This document shows positions 1 through 8,616 of a stretch of DNA of 64,000 bases, piece after piece. The stretch comes from Micavibrio sp. UBA7689 (GTDB taxonomy: Bacteria; Pseudomonadota; Alphaproteobacteria; Micavibrionales; Micavibrionaceae). Both the position numbers and the translations under genes were made by a program. The stretch is taken from assembly GCA_002482805.1 (NCBI GenBank), contig DLGR01000045.1:142383-206382 (forward strand), given 5' to 3'. Each line of letters starts with the position of its first letter. Position 1 is the stretch's first letter. Below the pieces are notes generated by a model. It made no database searches. It saw only the letters and a list, made by a program, of their open reading frames with translations, and was not told the DNA's origin.

Positions 1-1371
1 GAGTGCCGCGGCACGCGGGATATTGCCCTCGTACACCGCAATCGCGGTTTCGATGGCGGACCGTTCCACCTTCCACAAAGGCGATATATCCGATGAGATC
101 GAAGATGTTTTCAAAAGCGGCGCTTCGGGCATATCGATGCTCAGGCTTTGTGTCTGGCGCAAGGAATCGGGAAGCATGGAGATGGTGACGATGCGCGCAT
201 CGTGCAAAACCACAATCCCGCGCACGATGTTTTGAAGCTCTCTCACATTCCCCGGCCAAGGAAAGGTTGTCATCACGCGCTCTGCCTCGGGCGAGAAACT
301 GCGGAAGGATTTGTTTTCCTCGCGGGCGTAGAGTTTGAGGAAGTAATCGGCGAGGTCGATAATATCCGTGCGGCGCATGCGCAAAGGCGGCATATGGATC
401 GGCACGACATGCAGCCGGTAATATAAATCCTGACGAAGCGCGCCGCGTTTGATTTCGGCATGCGGGTCGCGGTTGGTGGCGCAAATAATGCGCACATTGG
501 CGCGTTCCATTTTGTTGCCGCCGACTTTGCGGTAGGTGAGGTTTTGCAGGAAACGCAAAAGCTTTGTCTGCATGTCTGGCGCCATTTCCGCGATTTCATC
601 CAGAAAGAGCGTGCCGCCCCGTGCGAGTGACACCGCGCCCTCGCGCTCATGTACCGCCCCCGTAAACGCGCCTTTCACATGGCCGAAGAGTTCGGATTCC
701 AGAAGGTCGCGCGGTATGGCGGCGCAGTTGATGGCGATGAACGGGGCTTTGGCGCGTTTGGAATAACGATGGATCGCTTCGGCGCAGATTTCCTTGCCCG
801 TGCCGGACTCCCCCGTGATGAACACGGTGGCGTTGGATTTCGCGGCGGATTCGATGACGTCATAGACCAGCTGCATGGGTTGCGAGATACCGATAAACCC
901 GCCGAAACCCGCCCGCGGGGCCACGCCCGCTTTCGTGCTTTCTTCCGCGTCATGGAGTTGTTCGACCGTGTCGCTGATTTCCGCCTTGGTCGTAAGCCCC
1001 GCGGCGTTGAGCGCACGCACGGCGGAATCGATCAGATTGTCGATGGGAAAAGGTTTGACGAGAAAGTCGGCGGCGCCGAGCCGCATCGCTTCCACCGCCG
1101 TGTGGATGGAGCCGTTTCCTGTAATGACGATGACGGGCGCGTTGAAATGGAGTTCGCGCAAACGCGCCAGAATTTCCAGCCCGTCCATATCGGGCAGTTT
1201 GACATCGAGCACCAGAAGATCGGGGGAGAAGGATTCCTTGCCGAGGATATCGAACAATTCGCCGCCCGAATGCGCGGCGGTTACCTCATACCCTTCTGTC
1301 GAAAGCGCTTCCCTGTAAAGTTCGGTGAGCGCCTTTGTGTCATCCACCAGAAGGATATGTCGGTTATCCAT
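1..1371 (-). CDS. sigma-54-dependent response regulator, NtrC family (partial, runs off the left edge)
   Basis: Transcription activator of two-component systems that drives sigma-54 promoters. I translated it from the reverse strand, since the frame is open to the window edge. It starts MDNRHILLVDD, with an N-terminal receiver domain carrying the acidic pair D10/D11, phospho-acceptor D56 (LVLDVKLPDMDG) and the conserved Lys of FLVKPF. After a linker comes the AAA+ domain, with Walker A GESGTGKE, the sigma-54 contact loop GAFTGA and the sensor region WPGNVREL. The C-terminal Fis-type helix-turn-helix is just beginning (VERSAIETAIAVYEGN) when the window ends, so about 457 residues are visible and only the tail is missing. 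Family assignment is very secure. No partner histidine kinase is visible, so the target operon is unknown. Confidence 0.95.
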   Translation of the reverse strand, partial: MDNRHILLVDDTKALTELYREALSTEGYEVTAAHSGGELFDILGKESFSPDLLVLDVKLPDMDGLEILARLRELHFNAPVIVITGNGSIHTAVEAMRLGAADFLVKPFPIDNLIDSAVRALNAAGLTTKAEISDTVEQLHDAEESTKAGVAPRAGFGGFIGISQPMQLVYDVIESAAKSNATVFITGESGTGKEICAEAIHRYSKRAKAPFIAINCAAIPRDLLESELFGHVKGAFTGAVHEREGAVSLARGGTLFLDEIAEMAPDMQTKLLRFLQNLTYRKVGGNKMERANVRIICATNRDPHAEIKRGALRQDLYYRLHVVPIHMPPLRMRRTDIIDLADYFLKLYAREENKSFRSFSPEAERVMTTFPWPGNVRELQNIVRGIVVLHDARIVTISMLPDSLRQTQSLSIDMPEAPLLKTSSISSDISPLWKVERSAIETAIAVYEGNIPRAAAL

Positions 1372-1481
1372 TTGTCTTCGAAACCTTTTCCCCGCTACGA
1401 CCAGATTACAACTTATAATTTTAGTTCTGCTTTTGCATCCGGTTTCTCAAATCTAATACAAATGTATATCCAAAAGGTTAA

Positions 1482-1512
1482 AAACCCGCGGGGATTGTCT
1501 CCACGCGGGTTT
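1482..1512 (-). terminator. rho-independent terminator of the BI-1 gene
   Basis: Perfect 9-bp arms (AAACCCGCG at 1482-1490, CGCGGGTTT at 1504-1512) around a 13-base loop. On the minus strand the hairpin is followed by GGGTTTTTAA. It lies 45 bases after the stop of the leftward BI-1 family gene and separates it from the sigma-54 regulator. Confidence 0.8.
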
Positions 1513-1556
1513 GAATGATTTCGATGGTAGGCAACCCTACATTGTGCGGCGCAGAA

Positions 1557-2282
1557 TTAGTTTCTGTTGCCGAGCAGGTGCAGGATGTACTGGAACATCG
1601 CGATGAAGCTGATGTAAAGATCCAGAGCAGCGGCCCACGCCATGCGGGAATTCGCATCCGCGCCGTGGCTTGCATGGTACATTTCTTTCATCGTTTGCGT
1701 GCGGTAGGCGGTGAGGCCTGCGAACGCCAGAAGACCGACGGCGGAAATAACCGTTTGCATCATGCTGGTTTCAACACCGAACATGCCCGCAACCATCGTG
1801 CCGATGGAAACGATGAAAACACCCATGATGCCCATGATGGCGAAAGTGCCGAGCGCATCTAGGTTTTTCTTCGTCACATAGCCGAAGATGCTAAGCCCCG
1901 CGAACAATGCCGTTGCCATGAAGAAGGCTTGGGCGATGCTGGCTTGGGTATAGATCATGAATATCGCGGCGAAGCTGATCCCGTACAAAACCGACAGCAC
2001 ACCGAACGAAGCCATCAATTGGTTCGGGGACATGCGCTCGGGGCGGAAGCCGAACCACAGAACGGCCAGAGGCGCGAAGATCACGATGTACATCTGCGGA
2101 CCGCCGAGGAAGAAGTTCATCAGTGCAGGGCTGCTGGATACCAGCCAAGCCGTTAGGCCCGTGATAAACACGCCCGCGGTCATACGGTTGTAAACACTTA
2201 GCATGTGGGCTTTCAGACCCGCATCCACATTGGCGCCTGCGCGCGAAACGGATGGTTGTTGATAGCCGAAATTGTCAGACAT
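1557..2282 (-). CDS. Bax inhibitor-1/YccA family integral membrane protein
   Basis: Inner-membrane protein of the BI-1/YccA superfamily, 241 residues. After a short cytoplasmic N-terminus containing FGYQQPSVSRAG there are seven closely packed hydrophobic segments, for example FITGLTAWLVSS, IVIFAPLAVLWFGF and GISFAAIFMIYTQAS. The C-terminal region LDLYISFIAMFQYILHLLGN is typical of bacterial members. Relatives modulate calcium leak or, in E. coli YccA, interact with the FtsH protease. The exact role here is unknown. A good ribosome site (TAGGAGAA) precedes the ATG. It is a single-gene unit followed by a terminator. Confidence 0.9.
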   Translation of the reverse strand: MSDNFGYQQPSVSRAGANVDAGLKAHMLSVYNRMTAGVFITGLTAWLVSSSPALMNFFLGGPQMYIVIFAPLAVLWFGFRPERMSPNQLMASFGVLSVLYGISFAAIFMIYTQASIAQAFFMATALFAGLSIFGYVTKKNLDALGTFAIMGIMGVFIVSIGTMVAGMFGVETSMMQTVISAVGLLAFAGLTAYRTQTMKEMYHASHGADANSRMAWAAALDLYISFIAMFQYILHLLGNRN

Positions 2283-2386
2283 TGTCTTTGTTCTCCTAGG
2301 TTAAGACTGTGAAAATCACACTACCAGAATATAGGGTTATTTTATCACATTTCCAAGGGAAAGCGGTATCGCGCCGAATCTTATAG

Positions 2387-3484
2387 CTATTGCCATGGGT
2401 TGGCGGGGCGGCGTTCCTTGAAACGCTGGCGGGTGGTCCAGTTCTCGCGCGGCGGCGCTGGGCGCCCGAAGGCCTCTTCGTCGGAGGCGGAAATTTTCGG
2501 TTTCAGATCGGGAACGGGCAGGGCGGAATAATCCGCTATCGCCTGAATGCGCGCTTGGATAGGCGGGTGCGTGGCAAAGAATCCCAAAAACGGCCGCGCA
2601 TTTTCAAAACACATCGCCTTGATGTCGGCGGGGGCTTTGGGAATATCGGCTGCGCCGGAAATACGGATGAGCGCGCGCATCATGGCATCGGGATTCTTGG
2701 TGATGGAAACCGCACCCGCATCGGCCATATATTCGCGTGTTCTCGAAATCGCAAATCGGGCCAGCAGTGTCGCCATATACCCGACCCATAAAATGACCAT
2801 GACAGCGATCAGGATGACCCAGATGCCGCCTCCCTTGCCGTTGCCGCTCGAGCGACGCGGGAGATAAAGCCCGTAGCGGAAATTGCTCCACAACAACTGG
2901 CAGGCGATGCCGAGCATGCCCGTAAACACCACACACACCATCATCAGGCGGACATCGCGATTGAGAATGTGCGTAAGTTCGTGGGCCAAAACACCTTCAA
3001 GTTCGTCTTTGGACAGGGATTGCATAAGTCCGCGTGTGACGGTGATACAGTAGGTTTGTTGGTTGATGCCGCTGGCGAATGCATTGCGCGCATGGGATTC
3101 GATGATCTCCAGACGTGGCATGGGCGTGCCCGTGGCGATGCACATATTTTCGACGAGGTTGTAAAGTTCCGGCTCATCTTTTCGGGCCACGGGATGCGAA
3201 TGTGACATGGCGCGGATCATTATCCCTTGAAAGAAATATGCGATCACGAACCATATACCGACCACGCCCAATATGATCGGCCACCATTGATACAAAAGCC
3301 CCATCGCATGCTGGGTATGTATTTCTACGGGGAGTTGATTGCCCGAAAAGAAAGACAGCGCGAACAAAACCGCGAAAATTACCGCGCTCAAAATGAACGG
3401 ATAGACGCACAGCAGCAGTATGGATTTTACGTTATTGTCCCAGATAGAGGCATGCAGCCCTTTGATGGGGCGGGGGTCGCTCAC
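2387..3484 (-). CDS. M48 family membrane metalloprotease (HtpX-like)
   Basis: Zinc endopeptidase of the membrane, 365 residues. Two N-terminal membrane segments (about residues 20-45 and 68-92) precede the peptidase domain. The zinc motif HELTH is in LEGVLAHELTHILNRDV, the third ligand is the Glu of SRTREYMADAGA, and further membrane spans lie between them. It follows lemA with only 9 bases between, and M48/LemA pairing is common in bacteria, so the two are probably one operon. HtpX-type enzymes degrade misfolded membrane proteins. Whether this one has that job or a LemA-specific one cannot be seen from sequence. Confidence 0.9.
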   Translation of the reverse strand: MSDPRPIKGLHASIWDNNVKSILLLCVYPFILSAVIFAVLFALSFFSGNQLPVEIHTQHAMGLLYQWWPIILGVVGIWFVIAYFFQGIMIRAMSHSHPVARKDEPELYNLVENMCIATGTPMPRLEIIESHARNAFASGINQQTYCITVTRGLMQSLSKDELEGVLAHELTHILNRDVRLMMVCVVFTGMLGIACQLLWSNFRYGLYLPRRSSGNGKGGGIWVILIAVMVILWVGYMATLLARFAISRTREYMADAGAVSITKNPDAMMRALIRISGAADIPKAPADIKAMCFENARPFLGFFATHPPIQARIQAIADYSALPVPDLKPKISASDEEAFGRPAPPRENWTTRQRFKERRPANPWQ

Positions 3485-3493
3485 ACGTATCTC

Positions 3494-4069
3494 CTAGAAC
3501 TTCACGCTCGGCGCGGTCTGCAGTTGTTCGCGCGGCATCGACGTATCCTCGTAGAACTCTTCCGGCGTAAAGCGGAAGAGTTTGGCAAGAATGACCGACG
3601 GGAATTGTTCTGTTGCCGTGTTGTACTGGCTCGTAGCATTGTTGAAGAAGCGGCGTGCGGCGGCAATCTTGTTTTCGATGTCGGAAAGTTCAGACATCAA
3701 TTGCGCGAAATTCTGGTCGGCTTTCAAGGCGGGATAATTTTCGGCAACGGCGTAAAGACTTGCCAGCGCCATGCCGAGTTTTTGTTCGGCCTTGATGCGC
3801 TCATCCATATTGCCCGAGGAAGAGGCAACGCCCGCACGCGCGGCGGTCACGTTTTCGAAAACCGTTTTTTCGTGCGCCGCGTATCCTTTCACGGTTTCAA
3901 CCAGAGATGGCACGAGATCGAGGCGCTGTTTGAGTTGCACGTCGATATCGGAAAATGCGTTTTTGCGGTTCTGGCGCAGGAACACCAGTTTGTTGAACAG
4001 CACAATTCCCCATACGACGATGAGTATGGGTCCGATCGGGAAGATGAGAAGATTGATAAAATTGTCCAT
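3494..4069 (-). CDS. LemA family protein
   Basis: Membrane-anchored helical protein of 191 residues. One N-terminal transmembrane helix (LIFPIGPILIVVWGIVLF) is followed by the LemA signature: NKLVFLRQNRKNAFSDIDVQ, LKQRLDLVPSLVETVKGYA, then VTAARAG and the YNTATEQFPSVILAKLF segment near the end. The periplasmic or cytosolic partner of LemA proteins is not firmly known. The gene immediately precedes the M48 protease and is probably cotranscribed with it. It is divergent from the FIST gene, with a 103-base shared upstream region. Confidence 0.93.
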   Translation of the reverse strand: MDNFINLLIFPIGPILIVVWGIVLFNKLVFLRQNRKNAFSDIDVQLKQRLDLVPSLVETVKGYAAHEKTVFENVTAARAGVASSSGNMDERIKAEQKLGMALASLYAVAENYPALKADQNFAQLMSELSDIENKIAAARRFFNNATSQYNTATEQFPSVILAKLFRFTPEEFYEDTSMPREQLQTAPSVKF

Positions 4070-4138
4070 CGTTTATTCCTGTCTTAATAAATATTATGAC
4101 TGCGATAATAGCAGAAAAATTATGGGCGCAATAGGTCA

Positions 4139-4166
4139 TTGAAGAGCCGCAATTAAGGCCTATACT
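4139..4166 (+). promoter_or_regulatory. candidate sigma-70 promoter giving a leaderless FIST mRNA
   Basis: TTGAAG (4139-4144), a 16-base spacer and TATACT (4161-4166). The initiation point expected about 7 bases after the -10 box falls on or beside the ATG at 4173. No Shine-Dalgarno sequence is present upstream of that ATG. Confidence 0.5.
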
Positions 4167-4172
4167 GTGCCT

Positions 4173-5396
4173 ATGAACGCGATAGCCTCTACAAAGTTCG
4201 TCAGCACCGCCCACAAAGGCGAGAATTGGCGCGATATTTCCAAAAAAGTGCTCGAGGATATCGTCGCGATGAAAACCGACGGTTTCAAACCCAATATCGG
4301 ATTTTTGTATATCACCGACCCGTTGGTGGCCGATGCGTCCAGCATCATCATGTTATTTAAATCTGTCACAGGCATCGATCATTGGACGGGATGCAGCGCC
4401 ATCGGCATATGCGGCATGGGCGAGGAGTTCGTGGGCATTCCCGCGATCAGCGTTTTGATCGGCGAAGTGCCTGCTTCGTCCTTCCACGGCTTTTCCGCGA
4501 GCGGTCCGAATTTTAAACAGCTGCACAAAGATCTGGAGCCATGGCTGAATAAGAATGATCCGATGCTCATCGTTGCGCATGTCGATCCGATGGTCGACAA
4601 ACACCCCGCGCAGGCGCTCGAAGAAATAGATGTTCTGGTCGGAGGGTTTCTGACGGGCGGAATGGCGTCTTCACAAAAAGAACCCGTTTTGTTTTCGCAC
4701 GATGCGCATGCGGGCGGGATCAGCGGTTTTATCTTCTCGCAGGACATTCAAGTGGCAACTTCACTTTCGCAAGGCTGCATTCCCATGGGGCCTTTGCACG
4801 AAATATCCAAAGCAGGGGACCACGTCATCGCCTATCTGGACAGCAAAACACCGTTCGAAGTATTCGGTGAAGACATGCGCAGCTTTGCGCAGGAGCGTTT
4901 GGGCTACAACGCCGAAGAAGCAATCATGAAGGGCAATCCGCTTCCCGAAAACCTCACGCAGCTATTGCAAGGCACCGCCCATGTCGCGTTTCCTGTCACG
5001 GGCTCGGACCAGAATGATTTCATGGTCCGTAACATCATGGCGATCGATCCTGAAACAGGTCATATGGCGGTGTCGGAATTTTTGGAAGACGGACAAAAAA
5101 TCCTCTTCGTACACCGCGACAATGAGACGGTGCGGTCCGATCTTTCACAAACACTGGTCGCGCTGCGCAAACGCATTATGCACGAAAGAGGGGAATTCAC
5201 ACCCAAGGCCGCTATCTATGTCACGTGCGTAGCGCGCACCGAAGTATCCTTTGCGGCCAATGAAAAGGCTGGCGGTGAAATGGCCTTGATCCGTGAAATT
5301 CTGGGTGATGTGCCTATCGTCGGTTTTTACGGCAGCGGGGAAATCATGGGCAACCGTCTTTATGGCTATACAGGCATAATCACTCTGTTTTTATAG
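4173..5396 (+). CDS. FIST domain sensory protein
   Basis: Cytoplasmic protein of about 407 residues with FIST N and FIST C domains, a module proposed to sense small ligands such as amino acids and found fused to or beside signalling proteins. Typical features are the early segment FLYITDPLVADASSIIMLFK, the turn GCSAIGICGMGEE, and the C-terminal block YVTCVARTE...GSGEIMGNRLYGYTGIITLFL. No signal peptide, membrane segment or output domain is fused. A GTG six bases upstream is in frame, but the ATG at 4173 is preferred because it sits where transcription is expected to begin. The gene stands alone between lemA (divergent) and the DsbC-like gene. Confidence 0.85.
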   Translation: MNAIASTKFVSTAHKGENWRDISKKVLEDIVAMKTDGFKPNIGFLYITDPLVADASSIIMLFKSVTGIDHWTGCSAIGICGMGEEFVGIPAISVLIGEVPASSFHGFSASGPNFKQLHKDLEPWLNKNDPMLIVAHVDPMVDKHPAQALEEIDVLVGGFLTGGMASSQKEPVLFSHDAHAGGISGFIFSQDIQVATSLSQGCIPMGPLHEISKAGDHVIAYLDSKTPFEVFGEDMRSFAQERLGYNAEEAIMKGNPLPENLTQLLQGTAHVAFPVTGSDQNDFMVRNIMAIDPETGHMAVSEFLEDGQKILFVHRDNETVRSDLSQTLVALRKRIMHERGEFTPKAAIYVTCVARTEVSFAANEKAGGEMALIREILGDVPIVGFYGSGEIMGNRLYGYTGIITLFL

Positions 5397-5480
5397 GCGC
5401 GGGCCTTCAATTTTGATCTTTCCGAAGGCACTGGCGTACGATAGATTCATAAAGAATTCTGGCCCACAAAGGATCATCCC

Positions 5481-6371
5481 ATGCGCTTTCTCGCCCTTCT
5501 TGCCGCCCTCATGATTTTCACACAGCCTGCTTTCGCGCAAAAAGAAACCGCGATACCCGAAATTCCCGAAGCGTTGCAATTGCTCTCGGAGCGCGGCGCG
5601 CAGATGCGCTATCTGGGCAACGAACACGGCATGGAAGGCTGGATCGCGATTTATCAAGGTCAGGAACAATATTATTACATCACGCAAGACAAGAAAGCCT
5701 TTGTTACCGGGCTGATGTTCGGTGCCGATGGGAAGCCTATCACCATTGAACAAGTAAGCGCTTTGCAAGCACAAGGCGGCGATGTGCTCGATCTTCTGGC
5801 GGTCGACAAACCTAAGCCCGAAAACGAAGTCAAAATCGGTGAGAGCGTCACCGACAACATGGAACTGAAAACGCCTGCGGAACGCATGTTCGCCGATGTG
5901 CAAAACAGCAACTGGATCAAATTGGGCAACGAATCCGCTCCGGTGATCTATAGCTTCGTCGATCCGAACTGCGCCCATTGCCATGCTTTCTTGGATGATC
6001 TGCGCAAAAAAGATTTGATCAGCAAGGGCGTCGTTCAGGTGCGCATCATTCCCGTGGGTTTTCAGGACGGCTCTTTGGCGCAGGCCTCGTTCCTTCTGGC
6101 GGCGCCTGATGCAGAAGAGCGCTATATGAAATATCTGGATGGCGATAAGGACGCCCTGCCTGCCAAGCAGGATGTGTCCACCCAGGCCGTGCAAAAGAAC
6201 ATGGCCCTCATGAACGCTTGGAAATTCAATGTGACCCCTCTGACCATCTACCGCGACAAAAAGGGTGAGGTTAAAATCATCAGGGGCCGCGCCAAGGACA
6301 CGGACGGCTTGATCGCAGACCTACAGACGGCCGCTGTTACGGACGCGACGCCTGTTCCAAGCCCCCAATAG
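5481..6371 (+). CDS. DsbC/DsbG-like periplasmic thiol:disulfide oxidoreductase
   Basis: Exported disulfide-handling protein, 296 residues. Signal peptide MRFLALLAALMIFTQPAFA (cleavage near 19/20), an N-terminal DsbC-like dimerisation region (about residues 25-110), then a thioredoxin fold with active site C164-A-H-C167 in FVDPNCAHCHAF. A likely cis-Pro is in NVTPLTIYR. DsbG and DsbC of E. coli use CPYC and CGYC; CAHC is an unusual spacer pair. It lies just before the type IVB secretion block, whose neighbouring exported proteins carry conserved cysteines. It could therefore serve that system; this is inference from position only. Confidence 0.85.
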   Translation: MRFLALLAALMIFTQPAFAQKETAIPEIPEALQLLSERGAQMRYLGNEHGMEGWIAIYQGQEQYYYITQDKKAFVTGLMFGADGKPITIEQVSALQAQGGDVLDLLAVDKPKPENEVKIGESVTDNMELKTPAERMFADVQNSNWIKLGNESAPVIYSFVDPNCAHCHAFLDDLRKKDLISKGVVQVRIIPVGFQDGSLAQASFLLAAPDAEERYMKYLDGDKDALPAKQDVSTQAVQKNMALMNAWKFNVTPLTIYRDKKGEVKIIRGRAKDTDGLIADLQTAAVTDATPVPSPQ

Positions 6372-6457
6372 CGGGGATTTTCAGTCCCGAAGGCGTTTAA
6401 CCCCTTGGGTTTGGGGATGAGGCTTGCTAGACTTGCAGGCAACTATTTTCAAGTTTT

Positions 6458-7423
6458 ATGGCCATGGATTCGCGTACTCAATTCCTTCTCCAGCTTTTAC
6501 AAAAACTCGGCGCGCCTTTGATGGGTGCCGTATCTGCCCATTCGTCCGGTGACGCGACGGGGGAAAAGGATGCCAGTACGCTAGCCACGCTTTTATCCGA
6601 AAGCGTCAAAACGGGCATCACCCTTTCGCAATCCATGAATCTGAAAACCGATGATGGCGATGCGGATGCCATCCGCGTCTGTCTGGCCGCACTGGCGGGC
6701 GGGCTGATCTCGGATTCTTACGCACAGACAGGGAGGGTGCCGACGGACGCCGAAAGCCAGCGCATCGTAAAGGCGTTACAGGCCGTAATCGTGTTTGCCG
6801 ACAATTTTGCCCCGGCCGCCGAACACGCGCAGAGATTGAAAACGCTGGATGGCACACCGCCCTTTTTTGATCCCGTGCAAACCAACATCTACGCTATGCA
6901 CGCACTGCTTCCTGTCATATCTGCGGTCTCTGAATTTTCTTTCGGGCAATCCGAGACAAAGCTTATTCAGGACGTCGCGGATCGTTTGGGCAGAGCGGCG
7001 AAAGACATGCAGGTCTGGTTGGGCGGTTCGGAAAACGCTATGGGCGAGCTGGTAATCCTTGAGGCGCTCGGGCGGCTCTACGCTGCGGCTCACCGCAATG
7101 AAACGAAACGTCTCAAAACATCGGGAAGCGATGCCTCGGCCACTATGGAACCCGTCTGGACGACATTCGAAAAGCAACGCGCCATGCTCGAAGTCGTCGC
7201 CAAATCGATGGGTGGCGGTAAGGGTGGAACAACCGTATCGCAATCTTCAGGTGGATCTTCTGTAAAACCAGCGGTTCCCGCGGCACCTGTCGAAACGTCG
7301 CCTGCCGCACCACCACCCGTTGCAACGCCACCTGTCGCCGCAGCCACGCCCGCCACACCTCCCCCTGTAGCCCCTCCGGCTGGCGCCGCTGCCAATCCGA
7401 TGTCCTTCTTCAAGAAGAAATAA
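6458..7423 (+). CDS. unknown cytoplasmic helical protein with Pro/Ala-rich tail
   Basis: Unrecognised protein of 321 residues. Residues 1-260 look all-helical and soluble with no signal peptide (LLQLLQKLGAPLMGAVSA, then regularly spaced Leu/Ala helices). Residues 262-315 are a low-complexity Pro/Ala/Val linker, and the end MSFFKKK is basic. This layout of a folded domain, flexible Pro-rich arm and short basic tip suggests a protein that docks to something. The gene sits between the DsbC-like gene and the lytic transglycosylase that opens the dot block, so it may be an accessory of the secretion system. I cannot assign a function. Confidence 0.7.
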   Translation: MAMDSRTQFLLQLLQKLGAPLMGAVSAHSSGDATGEKDASTLATLLSESVKTGITLSQSMNLKTDDGDADAIRVCLAALAGGLISDSYAQTGRVPTDAESQRIVKALQAVIVFADNFAPAAEHAQRLKTLDGTPPFFDPVQTNIYAMHALLPVISAVSEFSFGQSETKLIQDVADRLGRAAKDMQVWLGGSENAMGELVILEALGRLYAAAHRNETKRLKTSGSDASATMEPVWTTFEKQRAMLEVVAKSMGGGKGGTTVSQSSGGSSVKPAVPAAPVETSPAAPPPVATPPVAAATPATPPPVAPPAGAAANPMSFFKKK

Positions 7424-7530
7424 TCGGTTCCATTCGGGCTTTTGATTTTCCACAAGAATCTGGTATGGTTTGCACTCCATGGCGTGACCACGCTAAATTT
7501 TCCTTAACCATTTGATGACCTAATAATAGA

Positions 7531-7950
7531 ATGACCAAAATCCTTGCAGCTTGTTTGATGTTGGCGGCGCAGACTTACTCTGTGCCCCCCGCGGTGCTTG
7601 TGGGTATTCACCAGGTCGAAGGCGGCACGTCCGGTCAGGCTGTCGGACCCAATCAAAACGGCTCTTACGACCTTGGCCCCATGCAGATCAACACGCTCTG
7701 GATCCCGCTTCTGGCGGAAAAATGGGGCGTTGCCGAAGACACGGCCTATCGCTGGGTGCGCGACGATCCCTGCACCAATATGGGCGTTTCTGCATGGATT
7801 TTACGCACCCACATGAATGAAACAGGCTCGCTCTCGCAGGCAATCGCCCATTATCATTCCAGAACGCCCCAATATGGTCATCCCTACAAGGGCAAGGTTG
7901 TGAACGCCATGCGCGCCAAGGGTCTGCTCCGCGACGCGGGCACCCGTTAA
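7531..7950 (+). CDS. lytic transglycosylase (SLT-type), secretion-associated
   Basis: Small peptidoglycan-cleaving enzyme, 139 residues. The catalytic Glu is in VLVGIHQVEGG (near residue 31), followed by the family motifs GPMQIN and AIAHYHS. The only targeting element is the short hydrophobic start MTKILAACLMLAAQ, which runs straight into the catalytic fold, so export is plausible but not certain. Enzymes of this kind open the wall for type IV secretion machines (VirB1 in type IVA systems). The position 150 bases upstream of dotD supports that role here. Confidence 0.85.
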   Translation: MTKILAACLMLAAQTYSVPPAVLVGIHQVEGGTSGQAVGPNQNGSYDLGPMQINTLWIPLLAEKWGVAEDTAYRWVRDDPCTNMGVSAWILRTHMNETGSLSQAIAHYHSRTPQYGHPYKGKVVNAMRAKGLLRDAGTR

Positions 7951-8098
7951 TATTTCGCCCTTTTTCCCAAATTAGGAATCTCCGCAAAGCCTGTGCTAAA
8001 TTTGATTTAAGGCACTGGATTACTTTAATACCTGTCTTGTTCCCTCTAGACTGAGGGGATAAGCTTAGACAGTCGCAAGAACCCCGATTCGAAGATCC

Positions 8099-8614
8099 AT
8101 GATGAGCATGTTTGAAACTCTACGGTCCATACCGAAGTATACCGCCGCCATCGCCGCGGTTTTCCTTATGTCCGCGTGCGCTTTGCCCGAACGTAACGCA
8201 CAGGTCGTGACCTCGCCCGATAAGGTATCCCTTATGCTGGCAGAGGCTGCGGACAAGGCATCCAATTCTCTGGAAACACTCGCCGCCATCGAACAGCAAA
8301 AATCGCCCGGTGTCGCTGTCCAGCCGATCCACAACGCACCCGATGAATTGGCGCGGGCCGTCACAATCACATGGGTAGGTCCGCCCGAACAAATTCTGCA
8401 CAAGCTTGCCGACCGCGCGAGCTATAATTTCGTTTCCTTGGGCAACCGTCCGCCCGTTCCGCTCGTCGTAAATATCGACGTGCAGAACCAGCCTGTGATC
8501 GAAGTTTTGCGCGATGTTGGTTTGCAACTCGGCGTGCGCGGCGACGTGAAGGTTGATTCCGAACGCAAGATCATCGAACTGCATTACGCGCCCGTCACAG
8601 GCGTAGGAGGCTAG
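8099..8614 (+). CDS. dotD: DotD/TraH-like outer-membrane lipoprotein of the type IVB secretion system
   Basis: Core-complex lipoprotein, 171 residues. The N-terminal hydrophobic stretch ends in the lipobox LMSAC (Cys about 27). The C-terminal part (about 85-165: PPEQILHKLADRASYNFV, then VVNIDVQNQPVIEVLRDVG) matches the DotD domain, whose known fold resembles the N0 domain of secretins. In Legionella, DotD and DotC bring DotH to the outer membrane. Here dotC follows two bases after the stop, in the same order as IncI traH-traI. The assignment rests on motif, length and neighbours together. Confidence 0.85.
   Translation: MMSMFETLRSIPKYTAAIAAVFLMSACALPERNAQVVTSPDKVSLMLAEAADKASNSLETLAAIEQQKSPGVAVQPIHNAPDELARAVTITWVGPPEQILHKLADRASYNFVSLGNRPPVPLVVNIDVQNQPVIEVLRDVGLQLGVRGDVKVDSERKIIELHYAPVTGVGG
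8605..8610 (+). promoter_or_regulatory. Shine-Dalgarno site fixing the TTG start of dotC
   Basis: AGGAGG six bases upstream of the TTG at 8617. It lies inside the last codons of dotD and decides the dotC start, as no ATG or GTG is suitably placed. Confidence 0.8.
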
Positions 8615-8616
8615 AG

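Noticed and set aside
649..1518. Open frame of 289 codons on the plus strand
   Set aside because: It is antisense to the sigma-54 regulator, which has complete receiver and AAA+ motifs.
7951..8098. Possible small RNA or riboswitch upstream of dotD
   Set aside because: No stable structure or T-run could be drawn by eye in this 148-base gap.
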